NCBI GenBank assembly: GCA_963799415.1
Contig: CAWCXI010000005.1
Span: 1 to 64,000 of the forward strand
Source of the DNA: JAMXLO01 sp963799415
Lineage (GTDB): Bacteria; Pseudomonadota; Alphaproteobacteria; Acetobacterales; Acetobacteraceae
DNA: 64,000 nucleotides
Reading direction: 5' to 3'
Shown here: piece by piece, positions 17,240 through 26,261 of the stretch
How positions within the stretch are numbered: the first letter of the stretch is position 1
How the letters are laid out: each line of letters opens with the position of its first letter
Translations under genes and position numbers: made by a program
Notes under the pieces: generated by a model
What the model was told of the DNA's origin: nothing
Seen by the model: the letters and a program-made list of their open reading frames with translations, nothing else
The model's database searches: none

Positions 17240-18121
17240 TCAGGCAGGCACCGCCGTTGCCACAAGCTGACGCAGGCGGCTTGCTCCGGCCGCACCCTTC
17301 AGCGCCTCGCGCCAGCTCGATTCCGCCACACGCTGATGGGCGGCGATCGCCTCATCGGCGCCGGTGATCATCGCAACACCCGTGTGGGAGGAGGGATGCG
17401 AGTCCGGCCGAAAGGGGTTGATCGCCAAGCTGACCCGATCGCGGGCGCGCAAGATCTTGAACGCCGAAGTCGGCTCCGCTGCGGTCAGCAGGCCGAACTG
17501 CAGCCCCATCGGCTCTGCCTCCATGAGTGCGGCCATGTTCTCGACCTCCGTCACCGCCACGTCCCGGCCGATGCGGCGCACCCGGTCGGAGACCTGCATG
17601 CTGCCTGTCACACCGGTTTCCAGCAGCCGCTGGACCGACGACAGCGACATCATCGCGATGATTCCGGGACGCCGCATCGCATACATCCGCTTGCGCGCCG
17701 TCAGGATGCCCAGTACCTGCTCGGCCATTGAGCGCATCGCCGTGCGCTCTGCCGTCACCTGGTCTGCCGCCTCGTCGAACGCCTCGGCAAGCGCGTTGTC
17801 GTAGGCGTCCGAGGTGGTCAGGTAGCAGATCGGCCCGAAGAGCTGCAGGATCTGGTCCGCCGTCTCCTCAAACTGGCGGATGCGCTCGAAGTACCCGATC
17901 GGGCGGTTGTAATACTCGACGCCGATGCCGAGCAGCGACAGCGGCGAGATCTTCAGCAGTTCCGCCAGCCGCTTGATCGTGTCGAGCTTGATCACCTCGC
18001 CCTTTTCGTAGCGGTAGAGCGCGGCACGCGACACGCCCAAACGGGCCGCGATCTCTTCGGCGCGTAGCCCCGACTCCAGGCGATACGCCCGCAACTGCTG
18101 CCCGATCTCGGTAAAACGCAT
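17240..18121 (-). CDS. XRE-family transcriptional regulator
   Basis: A start at 18121 (MRFTEIG) gives 293 residues. Residues 5-60 form a Cro/CI helix-turn-helix (IGQQLRAYRLESGLRAEEIAARLGVSRAALYRYEKGEVIKLDTIKRLAELL). The remaining 230 residues form a mixed alpha/beta region without a recognised ligand domain. It lies 44 bases before the Nudix gene and 156 bases after glxR, so it could govern its own operon or the hyi-glxR pair; the sequence does not decide. Confidence 0.8.
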   Translation of the reverse strand: MRFTEIGQQLRAYRLESGLRAEEIAARLGVSRAALYRYEKGEVIKLDTIKRLAELLKISPLSLLGIGVEYYNRPIGYFERIRQFEETADQILQLFGPICYLTTSDAYDNALAEAFDEAADQVTAERTAMRSMAEQVLGILTARKRMYAMRRPGIIAMMSLSSVQRLLETGVTGSMQVSDRVRRIGRDVAVTEVENMAALMEAEPMGLQFGLLTAAEPTSAFKILRARDRVSLAINPFRPDSHPSSHTGVAMITGADEAIAAHQRVAESSWREALKGAAGASRLRQLVATAVPA

Positions 18122-18277
18122 GGACATCCGGCCTTCCCCTTGGCCTAATGCCCGCAATCCGAGCGTGTATCGGTCGAATCCAAGAATTGACGCGGGCGAG
18201 AAAGCTTAAGACATGCCCGTTCGCGATTTCAACCCCTGACTAAATACTGCGACTCGTCGCCGCCCGGTATCAGCGGA

Positions 18278-19165
18278 TCATTTCCCTCCGCGAACAGAAA
18301 AGTCGGCCAGCCCCTCGATTGCCAGGATCAGCGCCGAATGGTCCAGGTCCGCCCCGCCGTGCGCCGCACAGGACGAAAACATCTGCTGCGCGGTCGCCGT
18401 ATTGGGCAGGGAGAGGCTGAGCTCCTTGGCCGTCGCCAGCGCCAGATTCAGGTCCTTCTGGTGCAGCCGGATGCGGAAGCCGGGATTGAAGGTGCCGTTC
18501 AGCATGCGCTCGGCGTGCACCTCGAGGATACGCGAAGAGGCGAAGCCGCCCATCAGCGCCTGCCGCACCTTGGCCGGATCTGCGCCCGCCTTTGCAGCGA
18601 AAACAAGGGCTTCCGCGCAAGCCTGGATGTTCAGTGCGACGATGATCTGGTTGGCCACCTTGCAGGTCTGGCCAGCGCCACTCTCCGGACCGACATGCGT
18701 GATGTTCTTGCCCATCAGGTCGAAAAGCGGCTTGGCGCGGGCGAATGCCGAATCGGGGCCGCCCACCATGATGGTCAGAGTGGCCTGCTTCGCGCCCACC
18801 TCGCCGCCCGACACCGGCGCGTCCAGATAGTCGCAGCCGAGAGCGTTGATCTTCTTGGCAAAGACCTTTGTCTCGATCGGGCTGATCGAGGACATGTCGA
18901 TCACCAGCTTGCCGCGAGAGAGGCCGGCGGCGACACCGTTCGCGGCGAACAGCACGTTCTCCACGTCGGGTGTGTCCGGCACCATCAGGATCACCACTTC
19001 GGACTTCTCCGCGACCGCCTTGGCGTCCGGCACCACCTCGGCGACGGCGCGGATGTCGTCCGCCAGTGAGGCACGATCGGGCACGATCAGCGAGTGTTTG
19101 GCGTTGTGCAGGTTGAGCGCCATGGGCCGGCCCATGATGCCGAGGCCGATGAATCCGATCTTCAT
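18278..19165 (-). CDS. glxR: 2-hydroxy-3-oxopropionate reductase (tartronate semialdehyde reductase)
   Basis: The start at 19165 follows AAGGAGA and opens with the Rossmann motif MKIGFIGLGIMGRPMALNL. The 295-residue protein is a beta-hydroxyacid dehydrogenase: DAPVSGGEVGAKQATLTIMVGG is the substrate signature, and GAGQTCKVANQIIVALNI contains the catalytic Lys. It reduces tartronate semialdehyde to D-glycerate with NAD(P)H. Eleven bases separate it from hyi, whose product isomerises hydroxypyruvate to the same semialdehyde. Glyoxylate carboligase, which normally accompanies the pair, is absent. Confidence 0.9.
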   Translation of the reverse strand: MKIGFIGLGIMGRPMALNLHNAKHSLIVPDRASLADDIRAVAEVVPDAKAVAEKSEVVILMVPDTPDVENVLFAANGVAAGLSRGKLVIDMSSISPIETKVFAKKINALGCDYLDAPVSGGEVGAKQATLTIMVGGPDSAFARAKPLFDLMGKNITHVGPESGAGQTCKVANQIIVALNIQACAEALVFAAKAGADPAKVRQALMGGFASSRILEVHAERMLNGTFNPGFRIRLHQKDLNLALATAKELSLSLPNTATAQQMFSSCAAHGGADLDHSALILAIEGLADFSVRGGK

Positions 19166-19176
19166 GATGTGTCTCC

Positions 19177-19956
19177 TTAAACTCCGAATTCCTGGCGCCA
19201 TTTCAGGCCGGCGACGGTATCGCCGGCGGGGCGGTATTCGCATCCCACCCAGCCGCGATAGCCGAGTTCATCCATCCGCCGGAACACGAAGCGCCAGCCG
19301 ATCTCCCCGGTTCCCGGCTCATTGCGCGCGGGGACGTCGGCGATCTGCATATGCGCGATCACCGGCATGAACTGTTCCATGCGTTTGGTGATGTCGCCTT
19401 CGGTCGTCTGGCAATGATAGACGTCGAATTGCAGGCCGAGCCGATCGCGTCCAATGGCCTCGACGACGGCGGCGCCCTGCGCCTCGGTATTCAGGAAGTA
19501 TCCTGGCATGTCGCGGTGATTGATCGGCTCTATCGCCAGCATCACGCCTGCCTTCGTCGCGTGCTCAGCGGCCCAGGCCAGGTTCGCTGCGTACACGCTG
19601 GCCGCGGTGACCTGCGACACGCCAGCCGGCACGATCCCCGCCATGCAGTGCACCAGCCTGCAGCCCAGCGCGCCCGCATAATCCAATGCCTGCTTCACGC
19701 CGTCGTGGAACTCCGCCTGGCGGCCCGGGTGGCTGGCCAAGCCGCGCTCGCCCTTGGCCCAGTCACCCGGCGGCATGTTGAACAGCGCCTGGGTCAGGCC
19801 TTCGCCATCCAGCCGCTTGCGTAATTCCGCCATTGGGTGCTCGTAGGGAAACAGGAACTCCACACCGTCGAAGCCGGCTTTGCGGGCGGCGGCGAAACGG
19901 TCGAGGAACGGCACCTCGTTGAACATCATGGATAGGTTGGCAGCCAGGCGTGGCAT
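19177..19956 (-). CDS. hyi: Hydroxypyruvate isomerase
   Basis: The start at 19956 (MPRLAANLSMMFNEVPFLDRF) gives 259 residues of the xylose-isomerase-like TIM-barrel family. Metal-binding carboxylates are in ML(A)IEPINHRDMPGYFLN (Glu) and the QFDVYHCQ strand; the end is GWVGCEYRPAGDT. The family interconverts hydroxypyruvate and tartronate semialdehyde. It is the first gene of an operon with glxR and is divergent from the AI-2E gene, 61 bases away. Confidence 0.9.
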   Translation of the reverse strand: MPRLAANLSMMFNEVPFLDRFAAARKAGFDGVEFLFPYEHPMAELRKRLDGEGLTQALFNMPPGDWAKGERGLASHPGRQAEFHDGVKQALDYAGALGCRLVHCMAGIVPAGVSQVTAASVYAANLAWAAEHATKAGVMLAIEPINHRDMPGYFLNTEAQGAAVVEAIGRDRLGLQFDVYHCQTTEGDITKRMEQFMPVIAHMQIADVPARNEPGTGEIGWRFVFRRMDELGYRGWVGCEYRPAGDTVAGLKWRQEFGV

Positions 19957-20017
19957 CGCGGACCCTCCCCGGAAATGCGGCGGGAGGCTACAAGCGGGCG
20001 GGGGGATTGACCAGCGC

Positions 20018-21068
20018 ATGACCGCGGAACGCACGCTGATGGCATTGCTGCTCGGCGGGATCGGCGTCGGCTGTGTGCTGGTACTCTATCCGTTCTTCTC
20101 GGCGCTGCTGTGGGCCGCAATCCTGGTGTTCACCACATGGCCGGTATGCGATTGGCTGCATCAGCAGATGCGGTTGCGCCGAGGTGCGGCTGCCGGCGTG
20201 ATGGTGGCATTGACCGCCGTGGTGCTGGTGCTGCCGCTGGCACTGGCCGCCCCGGGGGGCGCCACTGACGTCAATCACCTGCGCGGCGTCATCGAGGACG
20301 CGTTGCGCGCCGGCCTGCCTGGTTCGCCGGAATGGGTATTCGAGATCCCCTTGGTCGGTCAGACGCTGGGCGATCTATGGAACCGTTGGGCAGCCGACAT
20401 CACCGTGATGGTCGAGGCGCTGCGCCCCTACTTCGGCATCGTGTTGGAAGGTGGGTTGAGCCTCCTGCTGGGCCTCGCCAACGGCGTGCTGCTGTTCGTG
20501 CTCGCGCTGTTCATCGCTTTCTTCTTCTACCTATATGGCGAGCCGATCGCTGCGCGGCTTCGCGTCATCCTGATGCGGATCGCCGGCCCCCGGGCTCAGC
20601 GGCTGATCGATGTCACCGGCGCCACGGTGCGAGGTGTGGTGTTCGGCATCCTGCTGACCGCGATCGTGCAGGGCATGCTGACGGCGTTCGGGCTTTGGTT
20701 ATCCGGCGTGCCGCGGCCAGTGCTGTTGGGTGCGGTAGCCGGGTTCCTGGCGGTGCTGCCGATTGGTGCGCCGGTCGTGTGGATCCCCGCCGCACTGTGG
20801 CTGATGGGCAGTGGCCATCTTGGCTGGGGGATCTTCCTCGCGACCTATGGTGTGGTGGCTGTCTCTGGCGCTGATTCCGTGATCCGCCCGTGGTTCATCG
20901 CCCGCGGGGCGCAGCTTCCCTTCCTGCTGACAGGTACTCGGGGTGTTGGGCGGCGCGATCGCGTTTGGCCTGCTCGGGATTTTCCTCGGCCCGGTGTTGC
21001 TCGGAATTGGCTACACGTTGGTCAACGAATGGGCCGAGACAGAGGAAGTGTTATCGGTCGATCACTGA
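20018..21068 (+). pseudogene. AI-2E family transporter, single-base frameshift near the C-terminus
   Basis: From ATG 20018 the frame encodes membrane segments of the AI-2E/PerM family: TLMALLLGGIGVGCVLVLYPFFSALLWAAILVFTTWP, the FFFYLYGEPIAARL loop and GATVRGVVFGILLTAIVQGMLTAFG. After PWFIARGAQLPFLLT the frame changes to unrelated sequence. Deleting one G of the GG at 20933-20934 restores VLGVLGGAIAFGLLGIFLGP and VLLGIGYTLVNEWAETEE to a TGA at 21066-21068, giving 349 residues. Family members export small molecules, including autoinducer-2 or ions; the substrate here is unknown. Confidence 0.8.
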
Positions 21069-21078
21069 GGAACGGATT

Positions 21079-21258
21079 GTGAGCGAAGGAGGACCGCAGG
21101 AGTCGAACCCGCGTCGCGCATTGGTCGGGCTGGTGGCCATCGTGGCAGCGGTCGTTGCGGTCTTGTTCATTGTGCATCGGCTCGACCAGGCAGCACAGCT
21201 ACAGGACTGCCTTGCCTCGGGACGAACCAACTGCGCGCCGATCGAGACCCAACGGTAG
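21079..21258 (+). CDS. Small single-pass membrane protein, 59 aa
   Basis: A GTG start at 21079, preceded by GAGGA that overlaps the true AI-2E stop, opens a 59-residue frame. It has a charged N-terminus, one membrane helix (ALVGLVAIVAAVVAVLFIV) and the tail LQDCLASGRTNCAPIET with two cysteines eight residues apart. I have seen similar short membrane proteins with an LQDC...SGRTNC tail in Acetobacteraceae and relatives, so this looks conserved rather than chance. It is probably co-transcribed and translationally linked to the transporter. Confidence 0.6.
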   Translation: MSEGGPQESNPRRALVGLVAIVAAVVAVLFIVHRLDQAAQLQDCLASGRTNCAPIETQR

Positions 21259-21317
21259 GAGCGGGCGCCCGACGATCAATCGTTCAGCCTGCTCCGAGGC
21301 TCTCGCAGGTGTAATGA

Positions 21318-21935
21318 TTATTTGATCGGCGAGAACGACGACGGCATCACGAAGGCATTCTCCTGCTTCACGACGACGCCGGGCGGGTTGCGGGCGGGCC
21401 ACTGACCAGTCGCCGCGGCGGCGGCGCGTACTGACGTGCGCTCGTTGGCGTCCTTGTACGCCCAGATGTGCACCCACTTGTTCAGCGCGCCGAACTCCGA
21501 ATACATGCCGGCAACCAGCGGCGAGAATTTTTGCCGTCCCTCGATCTTCTCCGACCAGCGCTCGATCAGGCCGGGAATCGAACCGGGCGTCAGCGTGTAC
21601 TGGCGGATTTCAAACAGCGGCCCGACCTGGCGCGGCTCGAGCGGCGGCGAGAACGGCGCCGGTACGAACACCTCGCTCTGCTGGTTGGCGATGAATTCGC
21701 GGATCGGCGGCGGCCAGTTCGCTTCCTTCAAGCCGGCCGCGCGCACCGCGGCGCGATGCTCGAAGCTGTCATAGGCCCAGACATGGATGATCTGGTTCAG
21801 CGGCCCGACCTCGGTGTGCCAGAATGCTGCCAGTTTCGAGTGCTTCTGCCGGCTCGGCAGCGACTCGCCGAAGCGTTTCTCCACCTCGGCCAGCGTGCCA
21901 GGCTGTAGCGTGTAGGTGCGCATTTCAATGATCAT
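21318..21935 (-). CDS. NIPSNAP family protein
   Basis: A 205-residue protein with two NIPSNAP modules. The first opens with MIIEMRTYTLQPGTLAEVEKRF and includes VGPLNQIIHVWAYDSFEHRAA; the second starts at PLFEIRQYTLTPGSI and has GALNKWVHIWAYKDANER. These are dimeric alpha/beta-barrel (ferredoxin-like) domains. Their biochemical role in bacteria is not established. It is cytoplasmic and follows the GlcG-like gene by 70 bases on the same strand. Confidence 0.85.
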   Translation of the reverse strand: MIIEMRTYTLQPGTLAEVEKRFGESLPSRQKHSKLAAFWHTEVGPLNQIIHVWAYDSFEHRAAVRAAGLKEANWPPPIREFIANQQSEVFVPAPFSPPLEPRQVGPLFEIRQYTLTPGSIPGLIERWSEKIEGRQKFSPLVAGMYSEFGALNKWVHIWAYKDANERTSVRAAAAATGQWPARNPPGVVVKQENAFVMPSSFSPIK

Positions 21936-22005
21936 CGTTGTCCTCCCCTTGCACTGGACGGCGCAACCTTAGGCGATGTGGCTTCCGGTGGAAACCGGGT
22001 GCCGC

Positions 22006-22497
22006 TTACTTGAGCTGGTCCGCGACCTTGTCGAGGCCGGCCTGCACACAGGGTTCGTCCACGCCAGGCGAGCCCGACACGCCGACGCCACCGATCACAT
22101 CGCTGCCCACCTTCACCGGCAGGCCGCCGGGGATCGCGATGACGTTGGGCAGTGTCACCTGCTGGCGGACAACCGGGTTGTTGTCAGCGTAGCGTTTTGC
22201 ATACTCCGAGGTCGCTGTGCGGAAGCTCAGTGCAGTGTAGGCCTTGCGGCGCGCGTTCTCCATCGTGTGAGGGCCGGCGTTGTCGGCGCGCATGGCAACA
22301 ATGATATCGCCGGCACGATCCACGACCACGGCCGACACGGCATAGCTCTTGGCGCCGCAGCTTTCGATCGCCGTCTCGGCGATGGTGCGCGCCATCGGAT
22401 ACGAGAGATCACGGTGCGTCAGAAGCTGTGCCTGAGCTGGGACCGCGAGCGTCGCGGCGATGGCGAAACCGGCGCTCATAGCAAGTGATGACGACAT
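22006..22497 (-). CDS. GlcG/HbpS-family heme- or cofactor-binding protein, exported
   Basis: A 163-residue protein with a signal peptide ending in AQA (residues 1-23). The mature domain, ARTIAETAIESCGAKSYAVSAVVVDRAGDIIVAMRADNAGPHTMENARRKAYTAL, then GGLPVKVGSDVIGGVGVSGSPG, is the GlcG/HbpS fold. HbpS in Streptomyces binds heme and senses redox stress; GlcG is found in glycolate operons, and the relation to the ligand here is untested. It follows a small lipoprotein gene by 16 bases. Confidence 0.8.
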   Translation of the reverse strand: MSSSLAMSAGFAIAATLAVPAQAQLLTHRDLSYPMARTIAETAIESCGAKSYAVSAVVVDRAGDIIVAMRADNAGPHTMENARRKAYTALSFRTATSEYAKRYADNNPVVRQQVTLPNVIAIPGGLPVKVGSDVIGGVGVSGSPGVDEPCVQAGLDKVADQLK

Positions 22498-22513
22498 CGT
22501 TGTGTCCTTCCGG

Positions 22514-22783
22514 TTAGCGACTAATGGCCTGCCATCCTCGTTCTGTCATGCAGGATCGCGACTTGGCTTCATCGACATGGATCTCGGACCTGTCGTCATA
22601 GCCCGAGACCGCGACGACCTTCGAGTTCTGCTTGCGGCACTGCGCTAGGTCGCTTTTGTAATCCGCGTCGCCGTAGTTGGGGTGGCTCGCGTTCTTGTAC
22701 TGTGTTGAGTCGCAGCCGCCCAGTACGGCAAGCAGCAGCCCTGTCGCGAGCGAGGCGCGGGGCAGGCAGCAGCTACGCATCAT
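22514..22783 (-). CDS. Small lipoprotein
   Basis: An 89-residue protein with a lipoprotein signal peptide (lipobox LGGC, Cys about residue 24). The mature part is polar, has a lone Cys pair (AQCRK and SCMTERGW), and ends MTERGWQAISR, a tail seen in small envelope lipoproteins of alphaproteobacteria. It is probably co-transcribed with the GlcG-like gene. Function unknown. Confidence 0.65.
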   Translation of the reverse strand: MMRSCCLPRASLATGLLLAVLGGCDSTQYKNASHPNYGDADYKSDLAQCRKQNSKVVAVSGYDDRSEIHVDEAKSRSCMTERGWQAISR

Positions 22784-22855
22784 TTCCTCCCATGACAGCC
22801 TGCAATTTGGTTGTCATGCTGGCATAATGCGCGCCCCGCGCCAACATACATCGCC

Positions 22856-24448
22856 ATGATCGCCTTCGCTGAGCTGCTTGAGCGCCTGGTCTTCACGCCG
22901 TCGCGCAACGCCAAGATCGCGCTGCTGCGGCGTTATTTTGCGACGCAGCCAGACCCGGATCGCGGCGTCGGTCTGGCGGCGATCGCCGGCGAGCTGTCAT
23001 TTACCACTGCCAAGCCGAGCTTGATTCGCGAGCTTGCCGCGGCGCGCACCGATCCGGTGTTGTTCGCCTGGTCATACGACTACGTCGGCGATCTGGCGGA
23101 GACCGTCGCATTGATGTGGCCTGCTTCCCCAACGAACGCTGCCCCGCCGCGTCTCGCGGAGGTGGTGGAGACGCTGGAGAGTGCGCCCAAGATTGCGCTG
23201 CCGGAAATTGTCGCAGGTTGGCTCGATGCGTCGGACGCATCGGTGCGGCTGGCATTGCTCAAGCTGATCACCGGTGGTTTGCGCGTCGGCGTCTCTGCGC
23301 GGCTGGCGAAGGTCGCACTGGCCGAGATCGGCGGCGTGGAGGCCGACGATGTGGAGGAGGTGTGGCACGGCCTGGCGCCGCCCTATCTGCCGCTGTTCGC
23401 GTGGCTGGAGAAGCGAGCTCCGCGACCCGATCCGGCGGAGGCGCCGGTGTTTCGTCCGCCTATGTTGGCACATCCGCTGGAGGCGGGGGACCTCGCTGGA
23501 ATGCAGCCGGCTGACTGGCGCGCCGAGTGGAAATGGGACGGCATTCGCGTGCAGCTCGTGGCGACCGAAGGTGGCAGAAGACTTTATTCGCGTGGCGCGG
23601 AGGACATCTCCGGCGCATTCCCGGAGATTATCGCGGCGATGGATTTTCACGCCGTGCTGGATGGCGAATTGCTGGTGGTGCGCGGCGGACAGGCTGCGCC
23701 GTTCGCGCATCTGCAACAGCGGCTGAACCGCAAGGTCGTCAGTGCGCGCATGATGGCGGAGTATCCCGTGGGTATCCGGCTGTACGATATGCTGTTCGAG
23801 GCGGCAGAGGACGTGCGTTCGCTGCCGTTCGATGCGCGGCGGTCGCGGTTGGAGGCATGGTACGCACGAACGCGTCCGGCACGGATGGATCTTTCGGAAC
23901 TGATCGGGTTCTTGTCGCTCGATGAACTGATGGTGTTGCGGGATGGCGCGCGCGCTGCCTCGATCGAGGGGCTGATGCTGAAGCGGAGTGATGCCGTCTA
24001 CGTTCCGGGTCGGGTGAAGGGGCTGTGGTGGAAGTGGAAGCGTGATCCGCTGAGCATCGACGCGGTGCTGATGTACGCGCAGCGGGGCCACGGCAAGCGC
24101 AGCAGCTACTATTCTGATTATACATTCGGCGTGTGGCGCGATACTGAGCTGGTGCCGGTTGGGAAGGCCTATTTCGGTTTCACCGATCAGGAGTTGGCGT
24201 TCCTTGATCGTTGGATCCGCAACCACACCGTGGCGCGGTTCGGTCCGGTACGTGAGGTAGAAAAGTCGCTGGTGCTGGAGATCGCATTCGACGCGGCGCA
24301 GTTGTCCAATCGCCACAAGTCCGGTGTGGCACTGCGATTTCCGCGTATCGCGCGCATCCGAACCGACAAGCCCGCGGCGGAGGCGGACCGGCTGGAGAAC
24401 CTGATGGCGCTGGTGGAGAACAAGCCGGCAGTTGCTGCGGTCGATTGA
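22856..24448 (+). CDS. ATP-dependent DNA ligase (cisplatin-damage-response type)
   Basis: A start at 22856 (MIAFAELLERL) gives 530 residues. An N-terminal helical DNA-binding domain (about 1-190) is followed by the adenylation domain. The nucleotidyl-transfer motif is EWKWDGIR with Lys226; motif III is VLDGELL, then IRLYDMLFE; motif V reads GRVKGLWWKWKRD. The C-terminal OB domain ends with IRTDKPAAEADRLENLMAL. This is the length and ending of the ligase that usually sits with an exonuclease and an Lhr-like helicase in a DNA-repair cluster; those partners are not nearby. It seals nicks with ATP and assists damage repair. Confidence 0.9.
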   Translation: MIAFAELLERLVFTPSRNAKIALLRRYFATQPDPDRGVGLAAIAGELSFTTAKPSLIRELAAARTDPVLFAWSYDYVGDLAETVALMWPASPTNAAPPRLAEVVETLESAPKIALPEIVAGWLDASDASVRLALLKLITGGLRVGVSARLAKVALAEIGGVEADDVEEVWHGLAPPYLPLFAWLEKRAPRPDPAEAPVFRPPMLAHPLEAGDLAGMQPADWRAEWKWDGIRVQLVATEGGRRLYSRGAEDISGAFPEIIAAMDFHAVLDGELLVVRGGQAAPFAHLQQRLNRKVVSARMMAEYPVGIRLYDMLFEAAEDVRSLPFDARRSRLEAWYARTRPARMDLSELIGFLSLDELMVLRDGARAASIEGLMLKRSDAVYVPGRVKGLWWKWKRDPLSIDAVLMYAQRGHGKRSSYYSDYTFGVWRDTELVPVGKAYFGFTDQELAFLDRWIRNHTVARFGPVREVEKSLVLEIAFDAAQLSNRHKSGVALRFPRIARIRTDKPAAEADRLENLMALVENKPAVAAVD

Positions 24449-24502
24449 CCGGCAATCGGTCGCGTGCTGCGCTCCCGCCATATCTTATGGGAGGGCAAAC
24501 TA

Positions 24503-25294
24503 ATGCCGCTGATGCCGAACAATGCGAAGCGCAAGATGCGGGCGGGCGAGGTGGCGCTGGGTTTTGGCGTGCACCACCTTCGCAGCATAGCGGCACCTGC
24601 GCTTGCCGCGGCCACCGGTCATGATTGGCTGTTTCTCGACAATGAGCACGGTTCATTCTCGGTAAGCGAGATTGCACAGCTCTGCATGGCTTCTTTGCCA
24701 GTCGGGGTCACACCGCTGGTCCGCGTGTGCGCCAATGCAATCGACGAGGCGACGCGCGCGCTGGACAACGGCGCGCTCGGTATCGTCATGCCGCATGTTG
24801 ATACGGCGACGGAAGCGCGGCGCATCGCTGAGGCGTTTCGCTATCCGCCATTGGGTCGGCGAAGCTGGGGAGGTCCACCCGCGGTCTATGGGTTCCAGCC
24901 ACCATCGATGGCGGAGGCGCAGAAGGCTATCAATGACGAGATCCTGACGGTTGTGATGATCGAAAGCCCAGAGGCGGTGAAGAACGCAGCGGACATCGCG
25001 GCGGTGGACGGTATTGATGTGCTGTTCATCGGCACGTCCGATTTGTCGTCCGAACTGGGGATTGCGGGCCAAATGGGCCATCAGAAGGTGATCGACGCCT
25101 ACAAGGCCGTGGGCGCCGCGTGCACGAAGCACGGCAAGATACTTGGCATGGGCGGTGTCTACGATGAGGAGAATGCGTCGCGCTATGTCGGCATGGGTGC
25201 ACGGTTCGTGCTGACCGGATCAGATCACAGCTATATCGTGATGGGCGCAAGCGCTCGCAGCGGATTCTTCGCGGGGTTGCCTCGCGCGGTGTAG
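24503..25294 (+). CDS. HpcH/HpaI aldolase family protein (copy 1)
   Basis: Start at 24503 after GGGAGG. The 263-residue protein is a class II (metal-dependent) pyruvate aldolase of the HpcH/HpaI TIM-barrel family: FLDNEHGSFSVSE, RVCANAIDEATRALDNGALGIVMPHVDT, VVMIESPEAVKN (metal-binding Glu) and DVLFIGTSDLSSELG (metal-binding Asp). Family members split 2-keto-3-hydroxy acids into pyruvate and an aldehyde. It is followed 47 bases later by a closely similar second copy, so this is a tandem duplication. Confidence 0.85.
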   Translation: MPLMPNNAKRKMRAGEVALGFGVHHLRSIAAPALAAATGHDWLFLDNEHGSFSVSEIAQLCMASLPVGVTPLVRVCANAIDEATRALDNGALGIVMPHVDTATEARRIAEAFRYPPLGRRSWGGPPAVYGFQPPSMAEAQKAINDEILTVVMIESPEAVKNAADIAAVDGIDVLFIGTSDLSSELGIAGQMGHQKVIDAYKAVGAACTKHGKILGMGGVYDEENASRYVGMGARFVLTGSDHSYIVMGASARSGFFAGLPRAV

Positions 25295-25341
25295 GGCCCG
25301 GGGCAAGCAGATCAAACCGGCCAACAGATGGGGAGGACGCC

Positions 25342-26172
25342 ATGGCAATCGTGCACAACATTGCAAAGCGGAAGCTGAAAGAGGGCGATATTGCCCTGGG
25401 CTTTGGCCTGCATCATCTGCGGAGCAGCGCGGCACCGATTCTGGCTGGTGTCGCGCAGCATGACTATCTGTTCATGGACATGGAACACGGTGCGTTTACC
25501 GTGCAGGAGGCCACGCAGATCTGCATCGCTTCGCTGGCCGCTGGCATCGCTCCGATTGTGCGCGTTTGTGCCGGCGCGATCGACGAAGCGACGCGTCTGC
25601 TGGACAACGGCGCGCTGGGCATCGTCGTGCCGCATGTCGACACCAGGAAGCAGGCGCAGCGTATTGCGGATGCTTTCCACTATCCGCCAATGGGGCACCG
25701 GAGCTGGGGCGGGCCACCACCGATCTACAGCTACATGGCACCGCACGTGTCGGAGGCACAGAAGGCAATCAACGACGAAGTGCTGACGGTGGTGATGATC
25801 GAGAGTCCTGAGGGAGTAAAGAACGCCGACGACATAGCCTCGGTAGATGGCGTCGACGTGTTGTTGATCGGCAGTTTCGACCTGACATCGGAAATGGGCA
25901 TTCCGGGGCAGATGGGCCATCAAAAATTGATCGACGCCTGTGAGAGGGTCGGCGATGCGTGCCGTAAGCACGGCAAGGCACTGGGCGTGGGCGGGATCAA
26001 CGACGATGAGGATGCGCGGCGGTATATCACCATGGGCTCGCGCTTCATTACTTCAGGCAACGATCACAGCTTCATTGTGAAGGGATCGATCGAGCGGGCC
26101 GGGTTCTATCGAAAAGTGGCGGCCGAGGCTGGGGATGGCGGCAAACCCAAGGGCGGCAAGAAAAAGCGCTGA
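25342..26172 (+). CDS. HpcH/HpaI aldolase family protein (copy 2)
   Basis: A 276-residue paralogue of the preceding gene with the same motifs: FMDMEHGAFTVQE, RVCAGAIDEATRLLDNGALGIVVPHVDT, VMIESPEGVKNADDI and DVLLIGSFDLTSEMG. The catalytic metal ligands are kept, and its C-terminus ends in a Lys/Gly-rich tail (GDGGKPKGGKKKR) that copy 1 lacks. Two near-identical copies suggest divergence toward different aldehyde acceptors or stereochemistry. Confidence 0.85.
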   Translation: MAIVHNIAKRKLKEGDIALGFGLHHLRSSAAPILAGVAQHDYLFMDMEHGAFTVQEATQICIASLAAGIAPIVRVCAGAIDEATRLLDNGALGIVVPHVDTRKQAQRIADAFHYPPMGHRSWGGPPPIYSYMAPHVSEAQKAINDEVLTVVMIESPEGVKNADDIASVDGVDVLLIGSFDLTSEMGIPGQMGHQKLIDACERVGDACRKHGKALGVGGINDDEDARRYITMGSRFITSGNDHSFIVKGSIERAGFYRKVAAEAGDGGKPKGGKKKR

Positions 26173-26261
26173 GCCGCTGTGAGGTAGTCACGGGAAGGTG
26201 AAGGAAACCGGGCGGGCGCGGGACACTTTCGGATAGCGTGACGGCATCCAAAGGGAACGGT

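Noticed and set aside
20925..20945. Programmed frameshift in the AI-2E gene
   Set aside because: No slippery heptamer or downstream structure is visible, and the same GTAC context appears in two unrelated genes, so programming is unlikely.
21088..21125. tRNA-like segment GCAGGAGTCGAACCC on the plus strand
   Set aside because: Its reverse complement resembles a T-arm, but the stem does not pair fully and no D- or anticodon arm follows. The bases are better explained by the small membrane-protein gene.
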